Positions 60,530 to 64,000 of a DNA stretch of 64,000 nt are shown piece by piece. The notes below the pieces were generated by a model. It was not told the DNA's origin, did no database searches, and saw only the letters and a program-made list of their open reading frames with translations. The position numbers and the translations under genes are program-made. The stretch's first letter is position 1; each line of letters opens with the position of its first letter. The DNA comes from Epiperipatus broadwayi (taxonomy: Eukaryota > Onychophora > Udeonychophora > Euonychophora > Peripatidae): NCBI GenBank assembly GCA_028023455.1, contig JAQFVV010000031.1, forward strand, positions 9,226,093 to 9,290,092. Direction: 5' to 3'.

Positions 60530-61680
60530 TACTTTTTGCGGGTTTTTTGGAACCTGACTGACATTTTTTCAACAAATTTTGCTAATTGTATTTTTTCTTT
60601 TTATCACTTGAAAAATTCGGACCATTTCACGATGTCAAAAAATTTGTTTGAATACCACCACTGAAAAAATAAATACAATTATTTGCGACTTGTTTAGAAC
60701 TTAATTCTATCTTTCTTTTTTTTTTTTTTGGCTTAACTAAATGGTTTTTCTTATTATTATTAATTTTACTTTTTTTAAAAAAACACAACTTGTTTTCACT
60801 TTGATTTAGATTATGTTTGAATTAGCCTTTTTTTTGGGGGGGGGGGCTACTACAAGAAACAGCTTTTTGTGTGGAGGATGGAGGGGGGTAATTCGTACTG
60901 TTATTATTAACAAAAAGGCAACAAAAATAGTCAATTAGTTTAACAGCGCTGAAAAAAGAAAATCAACTTTGGGACTTGTTTCGAATTTTGATTTCTTTTT
61001 GGTTGATGTAATTGTTTTTTTTAATATTAAATTAAAATTTACCTTTGTGTTTTGCCAATTAAAAAATTGTTTTCAAACACCCACCCCCACACACTCGGAA
61101 AAAGAATTGTAACCAAAAAGTCAAGAATTTAACTTTTTTTCATTTTTTTAAACAACTTTTTTTCACTTTTTATTTTGTTTTTTATTTCGTTCGAATTACC
61201 CCTTTTTTTTTTTAGCCTTCTACAATAAACTGCTTGTGGGGGTGGGGGTGGGTATTTCGTAATTTGTTATTCTTAACAAAAAGTCAGCCAAAGTCGTCAT
61301 TTATTTTAACCCTGCTGCAAAAAATTGAATCCAAATACTTGTCAATTTCTAATGAAATAAAAAAACAACAAAAAAGGACACAAACTTTGGACTTTTTACA
61401 ATTATTTATTCGATTTTATTGCTGTAATAAAAAGTGGACATTACATGTGCCTGACAAAAAAAAACCACAATCTCATATACTTTCTGTACTCAGCAATTCT
61501 GAAGAAAAGTTTCAAAATTGCATGTTTGTCTCAGACCTTTTAGTGGTCTCGAATATTTTCCCCATGCTGAAACGTGACTTAGCGCGTGAGCTTTGTCAAA
61601 GCCTGTTTGAACATACACTTTGCCAATTTTTTACATATTAACCTTTTTTTCGAGAAGGGTGGGGACCATATGACATTTAT
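60530..61680. repeat. Degenerate tandem repeat, about 370-bp units with G-runs
   Basis: Blocks starting near 60530, 60826 and 61196 share a T-run followed by a G-run, TTCGTA..TGTTATT.TTAACAAAAAG, and GCTG.AAAAAA...GAC..GTTT. The second block carries a 13-base G-run (about 60835-60847) and the third a GGGGGTGGGGGTGGG stretch (about 61238-61252). A 135-codon TTG-initiated frame at 61234-61641 lies in the third block and has no recognisable domain. Confidence 0.6.
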
Positions 61681-62662
61681 TAATAATTAACAACATTTTT
61701 TAAATCGAAATGACAATACTCTATTATGGAGATTTGAAAAAGTCATACCACCGTGAAATTTAAACACCCTCAAGCAATACAGTAATCAGCTATGAATAGA
61801 ACAAATATACATAAATAGCTTCAAAACACAAAACAGGCCGTAATATTTTTGTGCAATGTCATGTAAAGTGGCCTAGCTCATCGGGTTAATACAATATGTA
61901 AATGTTGTATTAGCCTGTAAGGCTGCAACCGCTAAAACAGCATTTTTATGTGTTTTGACACATAAACAATGCCCCAAGCAGCCGTGGCCAGATTTCAGGC
62001 TTTTACCAATTTTTTTTGTTAATTTTTTTTTATGATCATTATAGTGAGTAATCAATTGTAAATAAAAATAGTGAATACAAATTAATGATAATTGTTATTG
62101 TGAATCTTTGCATAAAGGAGATGTGCTAAACAAGGTATAGGTGTACTTGAATTTTATATGAATTTAAATTTTTAAAAAAACCTGATTATTTTTTTTTTGT
62201 AAATAAAAGTTAAAATTCCATATTAACTTATAGTTTATGGTAACTTAGCTGCTAAATAGCATTTTGTTGTATGAAGCTATGGTTATTTTTATAAAATTGT
62301 GTTCATATGGGGGAAAAAAGGAGCTGCTTAAGTTTAAATGCAATCTGATAGTAGCCATAAAAATGTCATTTTTACTTTATGCATATGTGAAGATTTGTAA
62401 AATGCATTTATTTTTTAATGAGGAATTGTAGCTCTCTATCTGCCCATTCAGATATTGCTGTTTATCATTGACTACTGAAATTACTTCATTTATTACCATC
62501 AATATTTATTTATTTTAATTTAACTCTATTGTGTTTAATGGTAATTAGAAATTTAATAAATATTGTATTTCATTTGTTTTAATATTAATTTAATTCTTTC
62601 ATTTAGTATGTTATGGAAAATTTTTACACCTGTCTAGCAATGTTTTATACTATTTCAGCATA
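61681..62662. other. Non-coding tract
   Basis: AT-rich, with stops in all frames. No gene or repeat was recognised. Confidence 0.5.
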
Positions 62663-63829
62663 AACCTGGGTCTCGTTTTATGCGGATTTACTTAACGCAA
62701 TTTTGAAGTTATGTGATTCATGTTTCTCCTTAATATATTTTATGCGGTTTTTATTCATGTGACAAAGAAGTTCATATTTCACTATTTTATTAAATATCAC
62801 GAAATATAAATTATTAATAACTTATTTTGACTTGAAATACTTTTTTTTTTCAAAAATATAATATTATATTAGCAGCTAATGTGAATATGGCCTAAAGATA
62901 TTTACAAACTTAGCTTCTGTGTAAACAATCTATATACACACACGGTATTTACAAGTATAAAAAATTGCAATTTTGCAATAAATATTCAAAAATTTTAAAC
63001 TTTTAAAACATATTTTGTTAGATATAACAGAAATAAATATTTGTTCAGATTTTTAAAAATATTTGTAAACTGAAAATAATCTTTCTAGAAATGATATCAT
63101 GTAATATTTTTGTATTGATTATGATATCACTTAACATTTAAAATTTATTTCAGTAGTAAACAAAATATTTATCAAATAAAGTCAAATTTATTTATTTTCT
63201 GATAAGCAATCATATATTTTATGTTGATGTGTGAGACAAAAAAAAATGTCAAAAAATGATGAAATATGAGAGTTTGAATGAGCTCTTAAATTCCAATGAC
63301 AGCTAAATAGTGATGTGTCTGGATATTGTGAGCTTCAGAAACAATTAGTAAAATTATTGTCTCAAAGTTTAATGACCACTTACATTGTCGACCGAAAACC
63401 ATTAACAAAGCACAAGACTGAAATTGACACTAAAATTGTACTTTCTCTTTGATGAATCTGATTTCTTATCAGTTCACAAATGAATGCACATATTGTCAAA
63501 TAGCAATAATGATTAAAATATGTATGAAAAAATATAAAATAAATTATGCATAAAAATAGTTTGAATAAAATTAAATACTGTATTTAATAAAAAAAGTAAA
63601 AAAGTTTGTCTTGTATCATTTTTTTTCAAATATTTAAAAATTTTTATTTGCTTATTTTTTTAATGCAAATTTTAAAGTAATTTTACCTTGTTGCTTTGGT
63701 TTTATGTGATTTTTGAAAATTACAGGATGTATCCGCCATTTTTCAAGGTAAGTTAGGTCTACTTTTGTGTGATTTTTTTATGTGTGTTTTTTGCAGAACC
63801 TATCTACTGCATAAAACGAGATCCAAGTG
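62663..63829. mobile_element. TIR element copy 2, TA-flanked, Tc1/mariner-pogo-like
   Basis: It begins AACCTGGGTCTCGTTTTATG and ends CATAAAACGAGATCCAAGTG, an imperfect inverted repeat with TA on both sides (62661-62662 and 63830-63831). The right 450 bp is collinear with copy 1: TTTGTCTTGTATCA, TTTTAAAGTAA.TTTAC, CTTT.(T)GTTTTATG and GAACCTATCTA. It has no transposase frame. Confidence 0.75.
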
Positions 63830-64000
63830 TATATTTTTTCCCACATCAAATGTTTACTGAATCCATTAGCATATTTATCTGGTCTGAGTAGTTCATTATT
63901 TTTTAAATAAATATAATAATATAATTAAATACCAAGATATAATAGGTAATATTTTAGAAGTGAATAAAAAACTTTTTAGATGTTGTTAACTATTTTAATC

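Noticed and set aside
61234-61641. 135-codon frame starting at TTG
   Set aside because: No domain, a non-ATG start, and it lies within a degenerate tandem unit that is not open in the other units.

Overview
This is a strongly A+T-rich metazoan nuclear window. It has long intergenic or intronic tracts, many (TA)n microsatellites, and several decayed retroelement families: Penelope-like elements, two kinds of APE-type non-LTR retrotransposon, and small fold-back and TIR elements. I found no bacterial-style gene organisation and no complete host protein-coding gene. The mix of abundant (TA)n and ATGTATG-type microsatellites, Penelope-like elements and a LINE whose ORF1 carries a PHD finger and an esterase suggests an invertebrate such as a mollusc (possibly a cephalopod) or a cnidarian. 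That placement is inference and weak.

Layout. From 1 to 11 kb there are two copies of a long non-coding repeat that begins TGTGCCC directly after a (TA)n tract: a truncated copy at 211-2215 and a full copy at 6658-11002. A third copy lies at 35645-40626. From 11.0 to 15.26 kb there are two Penelope-like elements (PLE-1, PLE-2). Each is a large inverted structure with a reverse transcriptase and/or GIY-YIG endonuclease, and each carries hammerhead-ribozyme-like cores. A 470-bp fold-back element follows at 15.3-15.8 kb. From 15.8 to 22.6 kb the sequence is non-coding with microsatellites and short palindromes. A plus-strand non-LTR retrotransposon (LINE-1 here is only a local label) occupies about 22.64-26.2 kb and is broken by several frameshifts and stops. 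From 26.7 to 34 kb there is a tandem pair of a dispersed repeat, a candidate 19-nt micro-exon, a perfect 46-bp palindromic insertion, a third decayed Penelope-like element (PLE-3) and a tandem array of about 345-bp units interrupted by a fold-back insertion. From 40.6 to 46.6 kb there is non-coding DNA with three hairpins packed into about 620 bp. Two copies of a TIR element flanked by TA, resembling a non-autonomous Tc1/mariner-pogo element, lie at 46662-47689 and 62663-63829. A minus-strand CR1/L2-like LINE (LINE-2) fills 54818-59658 between two about 33-35 bp near-identical direct repeats.

How the parts work together. In LINE-2, ORF1 (PHD finger, coiled coil, SGNH/GDSL esterase) and ORF2 (APE endonuclease, reverse transcriptase, CCHC knuckle) overlap by about 30 nt in the -1 phase. 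The junction carries a textbook slippery heptamer immediately before the ORF1 stop and an ATG two bases after it. The Penelope-like elements pair a YMDD/YVDD reverse transcriptase with a GIY-YIG nuclease, followed by tRNA-like A/B boxes and a self-cleaving ribozyme motif. In PLE-2 the ribozymes occur as a tandem pair that would release a 193-nt RNA. All the autonomous elements carry inactivating lesions.
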